Source: Cryptomeria japonica (taxonomy: Eukaryota; Streptophyta; Pinopsida; Cupressales; Cupressaceae). Taken from it: DNA of 64,000 nt. The position numbers and the translations under genes were made by a program. How positions within the stretch are numbered: position 1 is the first letter of the stretch; every line of letters begins with the position of its first letter. The notes under the pieces were generated by a model. That model saw only the letters and a list, made by a program, of their open reading frames with translations. It was not told the DNA's origin and did no database searches. This document shows positions 1-11,850 of this stretch, one piece after another. The DNA lies in assembly GCF_030272615.1 (NCBI RefSeq), contig NC_081411.1, forward strand, positions 837,298,136 to 837,362,135, read 5' to 3'.

Positions 1-281
1 TCCACTTAATTAAATGAATATTTAGTATTTATTTGATTATTTAACCATCAATTAATAATTAATTAAATTAATATATTTAATTAATTCATCTTAACCCTCT
101 TCTCTTATTAATTAAATAAATTATTCAATTTATTTGATTTAATTCACTTAACCAAATTCAGACTTTTAATTAAATAAATAAATCATATTTGTTTAATTAA
201 ATCTTCTCTCACATTTAAATAAATTAATATTTATTTAAAATCCCCCAAAATCCCACCTCACATTTAAATAAATTAACATTT

Positions 282-439
282 ATTTAAATCACCTTTATCC
301 TCCACCCACTTGCATTTTCCTACAAATGCAAGTTGCACAACTATTTTAAATAAATCATTTATTTAAATCACCTTTATCCTCCACCCACTTGCATTTTCCT
401 ACAAATGCAAGTTGCACAACTATTTTAAATAAATTATTT
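282..439 (+). repeat. Two tandem 79-bp copies containing a 10-bp hairpin
   Basis: The block starting ATTTAAATCACC at 282 recurs at 361, giving a period of 79 bases with almost no divergence. Each copy contains ACTTGCATTT and its exact reverse complement AAATGCAAGT separated by six bases, a perfect 10-bp stem. The half-site ACTTGCATTT reappears near 880. Confidence 0.85.
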
Positions 440-467
440 ATTTAAAATCCTATTAATCCTCACCCAC

Positions 468-755
468 TTGAAACCTTTAATGGTTTCCCTTAAAGTCTTC
501 AAACTTAATGGCTTCCTTCTAGAGTCTTCTCAAACCTTTAATGGTTTCCCTTAAAGTCTTCAAAACTTAATGGCTTTAAAGTCTTCAAACTTGATGGCTT
601 CCTTCTATAGTCTTCTTAAGCCTTTAATGGTTTCCCTTAAAGTCTTCAAACTTAATGGCTTCCCTTAAAGTCTTCTTAAGACTTTAATTGCTTCCCTTAA
701 AGTCTTCAAGCCTTTAATGGTTTCCCTCAAAGTCTTCAAGCATTTTAATGCTTTA
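468..755 (+). repeat. Degenerate minisatellite, unit about 30 bp
   Basis: Roughly ten imperfect copies of a unit built on CTTTAATGGTTTCCCTTAAAG and its variant with CTTAATGGCTTCC, each followed by TCTTCAA. Units vary in length, as expected of slippage in a non-coding LTR U3. No protein repeat is read consistently through the block. Confidence 0.8.
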
Positions 756-1376
756 TCTTCCTTTTTCTCATTTGAATCAATTAATATTTATTTGAATATT
801 TATCCAAATGCAAATTACACCATTTAATTGAAATAAATGATTTTATTTTAATTGAAAATACCAAAATTCCTCCCACTTGCATTTTCCTACAAAATCCACT
901 TGCATGCCTAAACCCCTTCTAGATTCTTTTAAACCTTTCCTAATTAACCTAATCCATCCCCTAAATATTGTCACATTCCTAAGCAAATTGGAGTCACTTC
1001 TGAAAGACTCCAAAGTCTTTGAAAAGCAATTAATGATTTATGTGTTCAACAAATTAACCTCTAAAGTCTTCCAAACCACTTATGGCTCTTACATGACCAT
1101 TAATGGTTAATTCCACTTGCACCCATGGTTAAGGACTTTGACCCCTAACTTAACCCTCATGTAACCCATGTGTCTCTTCAAAGCATTTATTTCTTTGACT
1201 AGGGTAACCATCATGTCCCCTCAAGCATTTAGTGCTCCTTATCTCTCCTCTCAAGCCTCCTCATGGTGACACTTGTCAACATGGGATTGGGTTGAAAGTC
1301 TCACATGGATTGAATATCTTTCAATCCTAACCCTTGTTAAGATTACTCAATCTTAACCCTTCATTTCCCCATTTCT

Positions 1377-1390
1377 TCTATAAATAGAAC
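1377..1390 (+). promoter_or_regulatory. TATA box of the LTR-like region
   Basis: CTATAAATAG lies in a C/T-rich context and is followed 25-35 bases downstream by a purine/pyrimidine change suitable for initiation. It is the best core-promoter match in the left 1.8 kb. Its function would be to start the transcript of the element this LTR belongs to; this is inferred from sequence only. Confidence 0.5.
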
Positions 1391-1796
1391 CCTTCTCCTC
1401 AAGCAAATGAGAAGCATTAGAGTATTGTTGTTATACTGGTATTAGCATAGAGCTTTTTCATAGCATCACTATCTACACTTGCATAGTATTTGCTTATTAT
1501 ATTCAACCATCTTGAATCTCCATATGGCATCCATGGCTAGTGCTAAAAGCTGAGAGCTACACTCATTTGGGACTTGGAGAGGGGAGAAACAAGGGAGAAG
1601 CATCGAAAGGCATCATGGAAGAATCTTAGGGAGGCTCTTCTCCTTTCTTTTATTTTGTTAAACTTCTTTCATGATTTTTGAAATGTCTTTTGATATGTTT
1701 GGAATGGTTTTTAGTTCTTTGTTTTGTTTTTATGGTTGAAACTAACTTATTAACATTGAACTTTGTTGTTGCCTTGTCCCCATTTCCATGACATCA

Positions 1797-2755
1797 AATA
1801 TTTTTGTTGATGACATCATTTTTCGAGGAGAAGATGGATTGTGTAAAGACTTTTCTAACAAGATGCAGGAAGAATTTGAAATGTCTATGATTGGGGAGAT
1901 AAAATTCTTTTTAGGATTGCAGATTTCATAGACTGATAAAAGGTATATTCTTATGTCAATCAAAGCATTTAAAGAAATTACTAAATAAATTTGGTATGGA
2001 AAACTCTAAACTGGTAAATACTCCTATGCTTACAACTGATAAACTATCATTGAAGGATGATTCAACTCCTGTTAATCCAACAAGATACAAATCTATGATT
2101 GGAGGTTTATTATATTTGACACAAACAAGACCCGATATAATGAATGTAGTATGTATTGTTTCAAGATTTTAGAGTAATCCTAGAGAAAATCATGAATCAA
2201 CAGTAAAAAGGTTTTTTCGATATTTACAAGGCACAACAAATCTTGGTTTATGGTATCCTAAAGATGGAAATTTTGAGTTATGTGCATACACTGATGCTAA
2301 TTGGGAAGGAGATGTAGATGAAAGAAAGAGAACCACTGGCAGAGCATTCTTTCTTAGTAGCAGATTGATTTCATGGTTGAGAAAGAAACAGAGTTGTACA
2401 TCATTATCAACAACACAATCAGAATATGTTGTAGCAGCAACCAATTGTACTCAGGTATTATGGATTAAGCAAATGTTGAAGGACATAAAGGTAAAATGCA
2501 AAAAACCTATACTCATCTATTGTGATAATTCAGTAGCAATTGATATATCTAAGAATCTAGTATTTCACTCTTAAACTAAACATGTTTCTATCAAATAGAA
2601 TTTTCTGAAAGAGAATGTTGAAGCAAAAGAAGTGAGATTGGTTTATGTGAATAGTAAAGTGCAGATTGCAGACATCTTTACTAATCCTTTGCTTAAGGAA
2701 ACTTTTGAATATCTTAGAGAACAACTTGGGGTCATACCCTCACCGGTAGAGACTT
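1797..2755 (+). pseudogene. Ty1/copia reverse transcriptase C-terminus and RNase H remnant (C1)
   Basis: Translation begins at the YxDD box of reverse transcriptase (FVDDIIF at about 1803) and continues through typical copia landmarks: MIGEIKFFLGLQ, the MIGGLLYLT/TRPDI segment, FRYLQGTTNLGL, then RNase H with DANWEGD, the STTQSEYVVA motif and YCDNSVAID. It ends with VRLVYVNSKVQIADIFTNPL, the usual C-terminus. A one-base frame change occurs at about 1955-1963, and in-frame stops fall near 2170, 2572 and 2596. Everything 5' of the YxDD box (gag, protease, integrase, RT fingers) is missing, so it is a truncated, dead copy. The matching PPT and 3' LTR lie at 16698-17806, beyond an insertion. Confidence 0.92.
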
Positions 2756-3114
2756 AGATAGTTGATACTTGGCATCAAACCGATAGAATTTATAGAGAAA
2801 CCTTTTTTCTAGCTTTGATGGAGGAGAGCTACTTCTTAGGGGGAGTAGCTGGATAAGTTGGTATTTGTAATTGGTTCTATGAACTGGTTTTATCTAGTAT
2901 TTTTATTTCTTTTTCATTTGATGTCAAAGGGGGAGAGATATCTATGGAAAAACACATCATCTTTTGGGGAGAGATTATTCATTGGGGGAGAGATTGGTAC
3001 TCTCTGCATTTGTATTTTAATCTCTGGTATTGATCTATTCTGGAGATTGTTGGTTTTTGGTTTATTGGCATTTCTATTTTGGCACTTAGATGGTTTTTCC
3101 ATCTTGTGTTGCCA
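2756..3114 (+). other. C1 non-coding 3' region with purine-tract repeats
   Basis: Between the end of RNase H and the insertion there is no conserved frame. Several near-copies of a polypurine-tract motif of the type AAAGGGGGAGA occur at about 2838, 2929, 2963 and 2983, before the true PPT at 16698. Multiplied PPT-like motifs upstream of the 3' LTR are a known trait of the Sirevirus lineage of plant copia elements. The last five bases (TGCCA, 3110-3114) are the left TSD of the solo LTR. Confidence 0.65.
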
Positions 3115-6100
3115 TGTAATACCCACCAAAATACCCTAGAGAAATATAGCTAAATACACACTAATTTTTTTTTTAAAACAATACAACACATAACATCACT
3201 TAAGCAATGTAGCGAGCACACAACAACATTTAAGTGTTATGAACATAGAATAATTCACTCAAGATACTCAAACAATTATGCAAGCAAAATACAATAAATC
3301 ATTACTACTAACTCCCTAGGATATCTTAACGCCATTACTTATTCTACCTACATAATAAATAAACATTTACTTTCTTCTAGGTCAATACCTCATAATCTTA
3401 ATCATTATACACACATAGGTACAACATAGCAATACCTAACACTCATGGTATGCAACCTACTTAATCTTTCATTTGATATGAGATTCTATCTTTCTATGCA
3501 TAGCTACTTTCATTTTTTTCTTCTCTTAGGTTCATTTTATACACCAAGTCCAGATGTTCCTTATTACCATTAACCAACCTTCGACTATGAACATCATCAT
3601 TCGCATACCAAGATTAACTCTTACATTGCATTAACACAATTTCCATTTACGATTAACTTCCACATAATCATTTATGAATCTATTCTCATAGAAATCTTAT
3701 TACTTCAACATGATTCCTAAAGTACATGAGGCAATAATCACAAAGTCTCCTTAAACATTTAATCCATTGCCCATTTAATCCTCATAAAATCTCTTACACT
3801 ATATCCATTAACCAATAATCATCTTATTGCAAATCAAGAACTTCACAAATTCATCTCAACACAACTAAGATACAATATCCTAATTACATAACCACTAATA
3901 GCATCCACCAAATGGAGATATAATCTTAAGCCATAACACATGATACATCCTAAACCTTTCCTAAAAGACAAGCATTCATTTTATTGTCTACTCATATACC
4001 TACTAGTAATTTCTATTAATAAGGTTAGTAATTCATTCACTAAGAACATCCATACCATATTTTCATAAGGAACCTTTCAACTACATCCCAAACATTATAA
4101 GATTTCAATTCAATCATTAGATCACTGTCTACGAAATATGATACTATAAGTTCAAATTCTTTAATCATCAAACATAAACATGTCCTAAGATATGTTCCAA
4201 TATTACTCATACTCATACATCCTATTGAGGCATAACATTTCTTCTTTTCAAAGAATTAGTTAAAGGCATCATTTCAAGACTAATACCATTATCATAACAT
4301 TTACACCATTTCCTTTTAACATGGCTCATCAAGAATACAAATTGCATCTTTTAGTTCCAAACCATAATACTTATCCACATCTCACGCATCCATTTTATTT
4401 AATATAAATGTGTTACAATACAACTCAAGGTTCATCATTACAATCATCTACCATAACCATAGTTATCACTACAAGTAGAACAAAATAGTCATTTCTCATA
4501 AACATGATTTCTTTTACAACCATTACATAAGAATTTCATTACATAAATCACATCATCATTTACATTCTTGCTGCAATTATTATCCATGAACAATCTGAAG
4601 AAGCATCCTCATCCACGCAAGAAGAATCCAAAGATAGGAACATCCCAATGGTTTAAAAGCACCAACCACCCAACCATGTGGAACCAAAGGAACCACCCCC
4701 CATCCTAGGAGATGACACAAGGTCCCAATACACACTCTACATCTAGGCTAGCACTTAAAACCAAAGAGACTAAACAATACAAGGACACCCAAGGAAGAAA
4801 CAATCACAAGACTAAACTCCCAAAGGCATAAAACTCATCAGGACATAAATGCATCCAATAAGCATAATCATATAACATAAAGGGGGAGCACATGTAGGAG
4901 TGGAGTATCATCACATGTCATCCTCATAACATAATAACATAATAACACAAGGCAATAGCCTAATGGACATGTGGAGCCATATCAACCTAAGAGAGAGCAA
5001 GGGAGATTAGCTTACCATCTTCACAACATTCTCATGCTTATCCTAAAACATCCTCCCTAGGACTAAGTCACAAGGATCCAAAAGTATTCATTATCTTGTT
5101 TAAATGAGTTATAATTTCCCATCCCAATTAATTCATTTTCAATGTTATCACTTGTTTACAAATCATGAAAAACTCCAATGTGCCCTAGTGGTCTAAACTT
5201 CATGCATCCTTACAAGGAACCTCATGCAAGCCTATCTCTCATGACACCGGTCATCACAAGGAAGCCCACTCCTCCTAACATGGCCCAACAGTAAATCACA
5301 AGAGGCTCTTCCAACATAAATACATGAAAATTATACTCAATGCAGCCAAAAACTTCCATGCATACTCTTACAACATATACAAGGATACAACAACATCAAT
5401 ATAGCAAAATGAGCTTCTTGGCTAGAAATACACAAGGGCATATCAAGCCATCAAATGTTGCCATCAAATAAAAGATACCATCATAGCAAGGCCTATTCAC
5501 TTGCTCATCCAAAACAACATAGTAATCATCTCAATCATCCATGACCTATCCACATGGAAGAGAGTCTAAAATATCCAAGATGGTGTAGAGAAGTAAACAT
5601 ACATTAAACCATCAAAATACATCAAAACTGATAAAAGCCAAATCTGGGAAATATTAACAGACCTCAAAAATAGCCTTTGGTACAAAATCCATTAGCGAAA
5701 ATACCTCAGAAAGGACCAAAAACTCACAGAATACAACACATAGGTAGGTTAGCGCTTTTGTCCAGTAGGATGACGCTTATGTTGAAAAGGACATCACTTT
5801 TGCCGAAAAGGACAGTGCTTCTACCAAAAGGACAATGCTTCTGACGAAAAGGACAACAGTTCTGTTGAAAAGGACAACGCTTCTGCCAAAAGGACAACGC
5901 TTTTGCCAAAAAGGATAGCACAAATAGATGAAAGGACAATGCATATGCAATAAAGGACATCGCATATGTAGAATCAATGCTTTTGCATAAAAGAGACAGA
6001 AAAATACAGAACTTTCAGTAGAGATTAAAAATCAAACTTAAAACATAAGGTTTCAAAGAATATATACATAGAGTTGCCCAAAAACAACAAGTAAGAGGAA

Positions 6101-6294
6101 ATAAAAGGAATAAAGTTTAATATAATATAGAGGAAGAAATTCCAAAACATATCCACAGCTGGGAGACCTAGAACTCACACACAAGGACTTCTCTTGAGTC
6201 TGAAATACATAGGTAACTCTACCAACAACAAATAAGGCCAATACTACACCAACCAAAACACCAATCACATGATCCAGGCAATGACATAGGATCT
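3115..6294 (-). mobile_element. Giant solo LTR, part 1 (interrupted by G1)
   Basis: It starts TGTAATACCC at 3115. Its other part ends GGACCCTACA at 16684, and TGCCA flanks both ends (3110-3114 and 16685-16689), a 5-bp TSD. Removing G1 leaves an LTR of about 4.9 kb with no internal region, so this is a solo LTR. Its termini resemble the LARD LTR at 36798, where GGGCATGACA closes the minus-strand reading, so I orient it on the minus strand. This part is AT-rich and has no gene. The long runs of small frames are chance. A minisatellite is listed separately. Bases 6290-6294 (GATCT) are the left TSD of G1. Confidence 0.82.
5745..5985 (+). repeat. Minisatellite, unit about 23 bp, in the solo LTR
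   Basis: Some nine or ten imperfect copies of a unit close to AAAAGGACAACGCTTCTGCC. Read on the minus strand it opens two overlapping short frames rich in Cys, Pro and Phe, which are products of the repeat and not a gene. The unit is absent from the LARD LTRs. Confidence 0.85.
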
Positions 6295-7926
6295 TGTGTG
6301 GGGGAAAAAGTGACACTAAGCAAACATGCCCTAATCTCACTTTCAATCACACACTTGTGGAATACGAAAGAGCCTAGAGGTATCACACAATTGGCTACTT
6401 CTTTCTATGGAAGAGAGAGCCATGGGCTACCTATTAGGATTTCTATTCCTTTGTTGCAAATGATAGATAAAATGATGCAAGTTCAACTACTAGCCCTAGA
6501 GTGCAAGTATGAACTAGTAACAAGATTGCAAGATTGAGATTAAGTGATGAAAAGCTGTAAACAAAAGGATAAAAGGAGAATGCAGATGTGTACCTGGGGT
6601 TAAAATCTGAGTGGAAATGTTCGGGACGGGGGCACATGCACCACTGACCTCATTCTGCACCTGAAGCTGTTGTTTTGCAACCTGAAAAGCTGTCAGAAAA
6701 ATGCTGAAACTGCTGTCTGACAGAAGGACCAGGGCGCCCAGCGCCCCTGTCCTGGCAGGACCAGGGTGCCCCATGGCCCTATCCTGGTCTTTTTCTCTGC
6801 AATTTGGTGTGTTGTCTCGTCTCAGTCTGCTTCTGTCGGATCTGCAACTTGCGGCGTCGTCCGAATCCCAAAACCTGCACTTATATCTGAAAAGGTATGG
6901 TGGGCGGCTATATAGGGTTTTGCCTTAGTCAAACCCCCACTTTGGTGATTTTGACCTCCACGAATAGCCAAGTTGTATTGTAAAAGTAGTGTGTGTGCAG
7001 ACCTTGTGTGTGTGCAAGATCCTAAAATGCAAGTAAGTGAACTAGAGCAACCTAGAAAGTAAACCCTAATTGCTTGTACATGATAATGTAAGTGCTCCAA
7101 ATCAAGATGCAAAGTGATCTAAAGCATGAATACAAATGATATGATGAAGCTTATGCAAAGAAATCAAAACAACATGAAATCATACCCAAACCCAAGGGGG
7201 GGGTACAAGCCAATCTTCAGTCGGTAATCCCCTATTGCTCTTCAATGTCTTCAAAGCCCTAAATGGATGAATGAAATTGATGAATGCTTGATGGATGGAT
7301 GTTGAATGTTGTTGAAGTCTTCAAAGATCTTCTCTTTCGCTGCATAGAAGGTCCCTAAAACCAAAATTTTGGCCCCTTTCAAATGAAGAAAGAGAGCTTT
7401 TATATATGAAACCCTAGGTCTTAATTTCAACTTTTGGCCGACCTAGAGATTGAATCTCCTACCAATTTCTTGGGGTTAAGCTTTATTTTATGATTGGATC
7501 GTGCTCCTAAAATTTTGAGAAAAATGTCCAAGAGTGTGTGCACTCCGGGCGCCATGGTCCCGACAACTTTTCACCAAATTTTCAGGGCCGTCGGATATGA
7601 TGACTTTAGAGAGAATCCCGAAGTTATAGCTGATTTTGAGATGTTTGACCCCTGAAATCAAGCCCCCAAGTTCAAAATAGGACCTAATTAGGGTTTTTGA
7701 TTAAATGATGTATTGGAAGAATAAAATGAAAGGGGCACACTTTAATGAAAAGGGCCCAACTTTATGATATGGGAGATGATAAAATAGAACCCTAGACCTA
7801 ATTAATTTAATTAATTAAGTGCTAAAGGGGAAATGCAATGCAAAATGCAAAATGCGCCAAGGCGGGTGCTAAACTAGGTGTGAAATTGTACCACCCTAGC
7901 AAGTGCGTACAATTTACGATGCTACA
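6295..7926 (-). repeat. G1 3' LTR (1632 bp)
   Basis: It aligns end to end with 13300-14920. It begins TG and ends CA on both strands. The small frames inside it (for example 6298-6537 and 6822-7112) recur in the other LTR with stop and frame differences and are not genes. A GC-rich block near 6720-6780 contains inverted GGACCAGGG/CCTGTCCTGG pieces. Confidence 0.92.
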
Positions 7927-7941
7927 TTTAGCCCCCACTTT
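7927..7941 (-). other. G1 polypurine tract
   Basis: On the minus strand the sequence next to the 3' LTR reads AAAGTGGGGGCTAAA, directly followed by the LTR start TGTAGCATCG. This primes plus-strand DNA synthesis and fixes the element's orientation. Confidence 0.7.
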
Positions 7942-9747
7942 AGCGGTCATATGAACACTACGTGCATATGCAAGCTAAAGTACAGAAAAGTAAACATTAT
8001 TTGAAAAAGGATATATCCATAAGTTGTCGGACGAAGCCCCTAGCGGCATCTGCAGTACTCAGTTAGGAACCACAACCCACAAAACCACATGTTAGATCAC
8101 AAAATCACCTAATGCTTACCAAGGAAGGTGATGAAAATTCGAGGGTAGCTATATGCCCCCCCCTGTTTCGGCTTGCTAATTTTAGTGAGTTGAAACAGGG
8201 TATCATGTTTACCACTTCGAATTGTTAAAATGCTCACAAGAAGATTTGATATGAGATCAAAAACTAATGGAGAATCATTTCGTAAGAAAGAGGACTAAAT
8301 CTCAATTGTAACACAACAAAGAGTGTGAGGATTTGAGAGTTCTCTAACACAAGATGAAGGATGTAAATGGAAACAAAATGCAAAGAGAAGAAAAGAAAAA
8401 AAAAGCATGAATACACACATTGGTGATCCATGAAAAGAATAGTGAGAGAGAAAACATGGACTTCTCACCCCTAGATCTTGTCTAGGTGATCCATGGGAAA
8501 AAGGACATGGAAAACTAGCCCCTAGAGTCTGTCTAGGTGATCCATGTAAGGGAGGAGAGTGAGAAAGTCTAGCCTTATGCCACTAGTTCCACTCAACCTG
8601 GTGCATGTGTGTGTAAGGAAGGTTAGAAGCACCTCATAGGAGTCTATGCCCGAGTATGCTACAACCTGTATATGTATAGTACAAAAGTGTGACATCTCGC
8701 TCTAAGAGTTTGTGCTCTGGTTCCAAGAATAATCACCTTGCATAAAAGAAAAATGGAGACATCTTGCTCTAAGAGTCTGTGCTCTGGTTCTGAGAATGAC
8801 CCATTGCTCAAAAAGTGTAATGTTTATGTCATAAGCAAAGTAGAACAACAATACCTACCTTCATCACAAAAGAAGATACTCCAAAAATGCAACAATGTCA
8901 TAGATCCAAGCAAGGGAGTTTTTGCACTCTTTAAGCAAGGATAAGATAGTTGAAAAGGGATATCTTGTAGTATGTGTAAAGGAGATCCTTAGAGGAGAAG
9001 AGATCTTTGTACAAAAGATACCTATCCCCGAGAGGAATTGTCTTAGACAAATATAACATCTTCTAGAATAAGACAAAGAAGAGAATGAGAATGCAATACT
9101 TCCTTCTTTTGCGAGGTGAAAGTGATTCTTAATGAAGGATGATGCTCTTTTTAACCCAATTGGGAGAGTGAATTCATTATGGATGTATTTTACCAAGTGC
9201 AAAAGAGGTTGTAGTCAAGGACTTACACCTCTTGTAAGAGAGAATCCTTGAACAAACAACAACAAATGCGTACAAGGAATAACATCAAGTAATAAAGTTC
9301 ACACCATCCACGAAATAGGAAAAAGTGGATCCTTAGAAAAAAAATAAGGAAAGATCATTGCCTCCCAAGGATAAGGACAATGAGAAGGACTTACACAATC
9401 TTCTAGGGAGAGATTTAGACATAAGCAAAATGTACTACATACTCACATGAGTTCATGCAAGCAAGACATTAGTGTATGTAAAATGCTCCTCACAAGAAGT
9501 GGGTAGGATAAGAAAGAGAATACACATCTTCTCCCATATCTAGGAAAAGAGAATTCTAAAGAAAAGATGATCAATATTTCCACACTATTACTCCATAGGA
9601 ACAAGAGATAACATAGAAAAATTAGGCTATTATGTTGCTTCAAAAATATGATTGCACTTGAAATTGTACCATCATGAATGACAATGAGCCCCTAGTAAAT
9701 GAGCTACCAATGTCACATAATGATGAGCAACATACTAGCCATTAATG
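7942..9747 (-). other. G1 3' non-coding region with small repeats
   Basis: Downstream of the protease/G-patch frame no intact gene remains. I see a hairpin around 8160-8207 (CCCTGTTTC ... GAAACAGGG, 9-bp stem), a duplicated GGTGATCCATG-containing segment near 8425-8550, and a duplicated GCTCTAAGAGT segment near 8697-8795. A relic of RT is listed separately. The region probably marks where pol was deleted. Confidence 0.6.
8866..8950 (-). pseudogene. Relic of gypsy reverse transcriptase N-terminus
   Basis: Minus-strand translation gives LLKECKNSLAWIYDIVAF, which matches the well-known segment just before the RT domain of plant Ty3/gypsy elements (LLKEYKDVFAW-type). Nothing downstream continues into RT fingers or the YxDD box. 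The order protease, G-patch, then this motif is the normal pol order, which supports an internal deletion having removed RT, RNase H and integrase. Confidence 0.6.
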
Positions 9748-11850
9748 TTATTTAAAGACATGATATATTGAATGAGGTAATTGAATATGACATGCTGAAT
9801 GCTCAACCATAAGTGAGATCAAAAACATGTATAAAATGATAAAAATTGAAGAAGGAAAGTTACGAGAAATCTTAGAAGAGAGATGAGTGTAATTTATTAG
9901 AGCCTTATCCCTGGAGGAAAGGACTTTATGATGAATAGGAGATAAAGATTCATAAGTGGATTTAGAAATTTGAGGGGAGTCATAAAGAGATTTGTTCATC
10001 ACCAAGATTTCCTTATGAGGGGAATGAGAGTTGATAGCAGTAGAAGATGATTTAGTTGAAGTGAGATCATCATCACTACTAAATATATCATTCACATTGA
10101 GAGATGGTCTTTTAGATGCTTTGGTGGGCTTAGAAAGATTATATCCAAGTCCAAATGAATATTCATGCGTGTTATGTTCTAAAGGAACTTTAATTCCTTG
10201 TTCATTTGTGCCACAACCATTTCCACTATAGCCACTCTTAGCCAAAATATGGAAACCACGACCATAACGATTAGCCATTTCAGAAAGAAAAGGTGGTTTT
10301 TCATAAGACAAAGAATCAAATTCTTCAGAATTAGAGGTGTGAGGAGAAGAAGTTTGAGAAGCAGCCACAAAATTATTGCTCATAGGTTCAGGTAAGACTG
10401 ATTTATCTCTAGTTTCTTCCATCTTTTTAACTTTAAGCTCTCTAGGAGGAACCCTATACTCACCTACAAAGGTGGGATTGAAATCAAGAGATCCCCAATC
10501 ATCTTCTGTGAGAACCTTCTCAGGATCAAAAACCTTTTCATGTGTAGGTTCAAGTTGAGAAAAATCTTCTTCAGGAACTTCAGACTCATCCAAAGAATTT
10601 TGATTATCAGAGGGTAATGATCCATCCATAGGTATCTTGTTTAACGAGTCATCACTAGAAGAGGAAGGCTTAGAAGAACTCCCTTTGGAAGTAGATGTTT
10701 GCAAACAAGCTTGAAAATTAGTATCACCTATCAAGGTATATGTCTTATTATTATAAATAAATTTAACTTGTCTATGCAATGTAGAGGGGACAACTTGCAT
10801 ACTGTGAATCCAAGGTCTCCCTAATAACAAGTTGTATGTTAGATTTCCCGACATAACATGGATAGGAGTAGGCAAAGTAACAGGTCCCACTATGATGGGT
10901 AAGGTGATAATACCTAATGAAGACTTAGCCACATTATCAAAGCCTTGAATGGGATGAAAGTCAGGCTCAATAAGGGATGTATCCACATTCATCTTATGCA
11001 ATAGATTAATGCTACACACATTAAGGCTAGAACCATTATCTACCAGTGTTCGTCTTATAACAATGTCATTTATGATAACCACAATCATCAAGGGATCATA
11101 TTGATGTTGAATTTCACTAGTAGGCAACTCATCTTGAGTAAACACAATTTGAGCTTTAGGATTCATCACAGAGTTAACCAAAGACACTATATTACTAGAT
11201 GTATTAGGTGGAGGAACATTCAAATCTTTCAAGGCATCTCGTAACATTCCATGATGAGCGGAAGAAGTTTGGATCAAATCCCAAAGGGATATCTTAGCAG
11301 GGGTAGCTTTAAGTTGTTCTATGAGATCATAGTCCTTACCAAGAACTTGTGAAATACGAGGAGCTTGAGGAAGAATAGGTTGGGAAGGAGGAGGTGAAGT
11401 TGGGATAACTGGAGGAGGATTAGGCTGCCTATTATTTCTAGTATTATAGGTATGAGCAACCGCATTATAACTCTCTCTAGTCAGTTGCTTAACATACTCA
11501 TAAGGGCTCTTAGTAGAATAACCTCCTTGCACAGTAATAATAGGTTTCTTAGGAGTGCAAAAAGAATCATTAGCATAACCACCTTGAACCACTAAGATAG
11601 GCTTATTTAAAGGTTGAGAATTTTGAGAAGGACAAGCACCTTGGACAGTGAAGAGAGGTTTGTTAGGTGTTTCATTCACACATATCAAATTAATTGAGGA
11701 TGGCTTAGAGGAATGAACAAAAGTGTTGGAAGAATTGTTGATAGTCTTCTCTTGCACTAAAATCTCATCACGGATTAAATCAATTTTAGGAGAGAGACAA
11801 GGGGTAGGCATTGATGTTCCAGTAGGAAGGGTAATACTAGGAAAGGTCAT
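9748..11850 (-). CDS. Retropepsin and G-patch protein of G1 (gag-pro-like)
   Basis: An intact 700-residue frame, ATG at 11850. Residues 1-140 hold degenerate repeats (VQGG-type and SPK-type). Around 165-205 is the KDYDLIEQLKATPAKISLWD segment common just upstream of plant gypsy proteases. An aspartic protease follows, with active-site DNGSS at about residue 271 and the LLLGRPW second motif at about 341. A G-patch (GRGFHILAKSGY and following glycines) spans about 527-575, and the tail is serine-rich. The protease would mature the element's particles, and a G-patch may bind RNA, as shown for some retroviral proteases. No CCHC knuckle or RT is fused to it. DNG in place of DTG is, as far as I recall, found in this plant lineage and need not inactivate it. 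The start overlaps the upstream frame's stop as ATGA. Confidence 0.85.
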   Translation of the reverse strand: MTFPSITLPTGTSMPTPCLSPKIDLIRDEILVQEKTINNSSNTFVHSSKPSSINLICVNETPNKPLFTVQGACPSQNSQPLNKPILVVQGGYANDSFCTPKKPIITVQGGYSTKSPYEYVKQLTRESYNAVAHTYNTRNNRQPNPPPVIPTSPPPSQPILPQAPRISQVLGKDYDLIEQLKATPAKISLWDLIQTSSAHHGMLRDALKDLNVPPPNTSSNIVSLVNSVMNPKAQIVFTQDELPTSEIQHQYDPLMIVVIINDIVIRRTLVDNGSSLNVCSINLLHKMNVDTSLIEPDFHPIQGFDNVAKSSLGIITLPIIVGPVTLPTPIHVMSGNLTYNLLLGRPWIHSMQVVPSTLHRQVKFIYNNKTYTLIGDTNFQACLQTSTSKGSSSKPSSSSDDSLNKIPMDGSLPSDNQNSLDESEVPEEDFSQLEPTHEKVFDPEKVLTEDDWGSLDFNPTFVGEYRVPPRELKVKKMEETRDKSVLPEPMSNNFVAASQTSSPHTSNSEEFDSLSYEKPPFLSEMANRYGRGFHILAKSGYSGNGCGTNEQGIKVPLEHNTHEYSFGLGYNLSKPTKASKRPSLNVNDIFSSDDDLTSTKSSSTAINSHSPHKEILVMNKSLYDSPQISKSTYESLSPIHHKVLSSRDKALINYTHLSSKISRNFPSSIFIILYMFLISLMVEHSACHIQLPHSIYHVFK

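Larger units (their letters stand above)
1..1793 (+). other. AT-rich LTR-like sequence of an unidentified element
   Basis: No coding frame of note. The left 460 bases are made of TTAATTAAAT-type AT-rich sequence, followed by two tandem-repeat blocks and then a TATA box near 1379 with a unique stretch of about 400 bases downstream. It ends in a TG/CA-compatible ACA near 1793, immediately before the copia remnant. This order (repeat-rich U3, TATA box, R/U5-like tail) suggests an LTR read on the plus strand. No partner copy, PBS or TSD is visible, so the assignment and both edges are uncertain. Confidence 0.35.

Noticed and set aside
5724-5977. Cys/Pro/Phe-rich minus-strand frames that look like a repeat protein
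   Set aside because: They are generated by the 23-bp minisatellite. The two frames overlap and neither has a plausible start or context.
6298-7112. Several short frames on both strands in the G1 LTR, repeated at 13273-14117
   Set aside because: They lie wholly inside LTRs, occur in both copies with non-synonymous and length differences, and show no domain. They are chance frames in a GC-richer LTR section.
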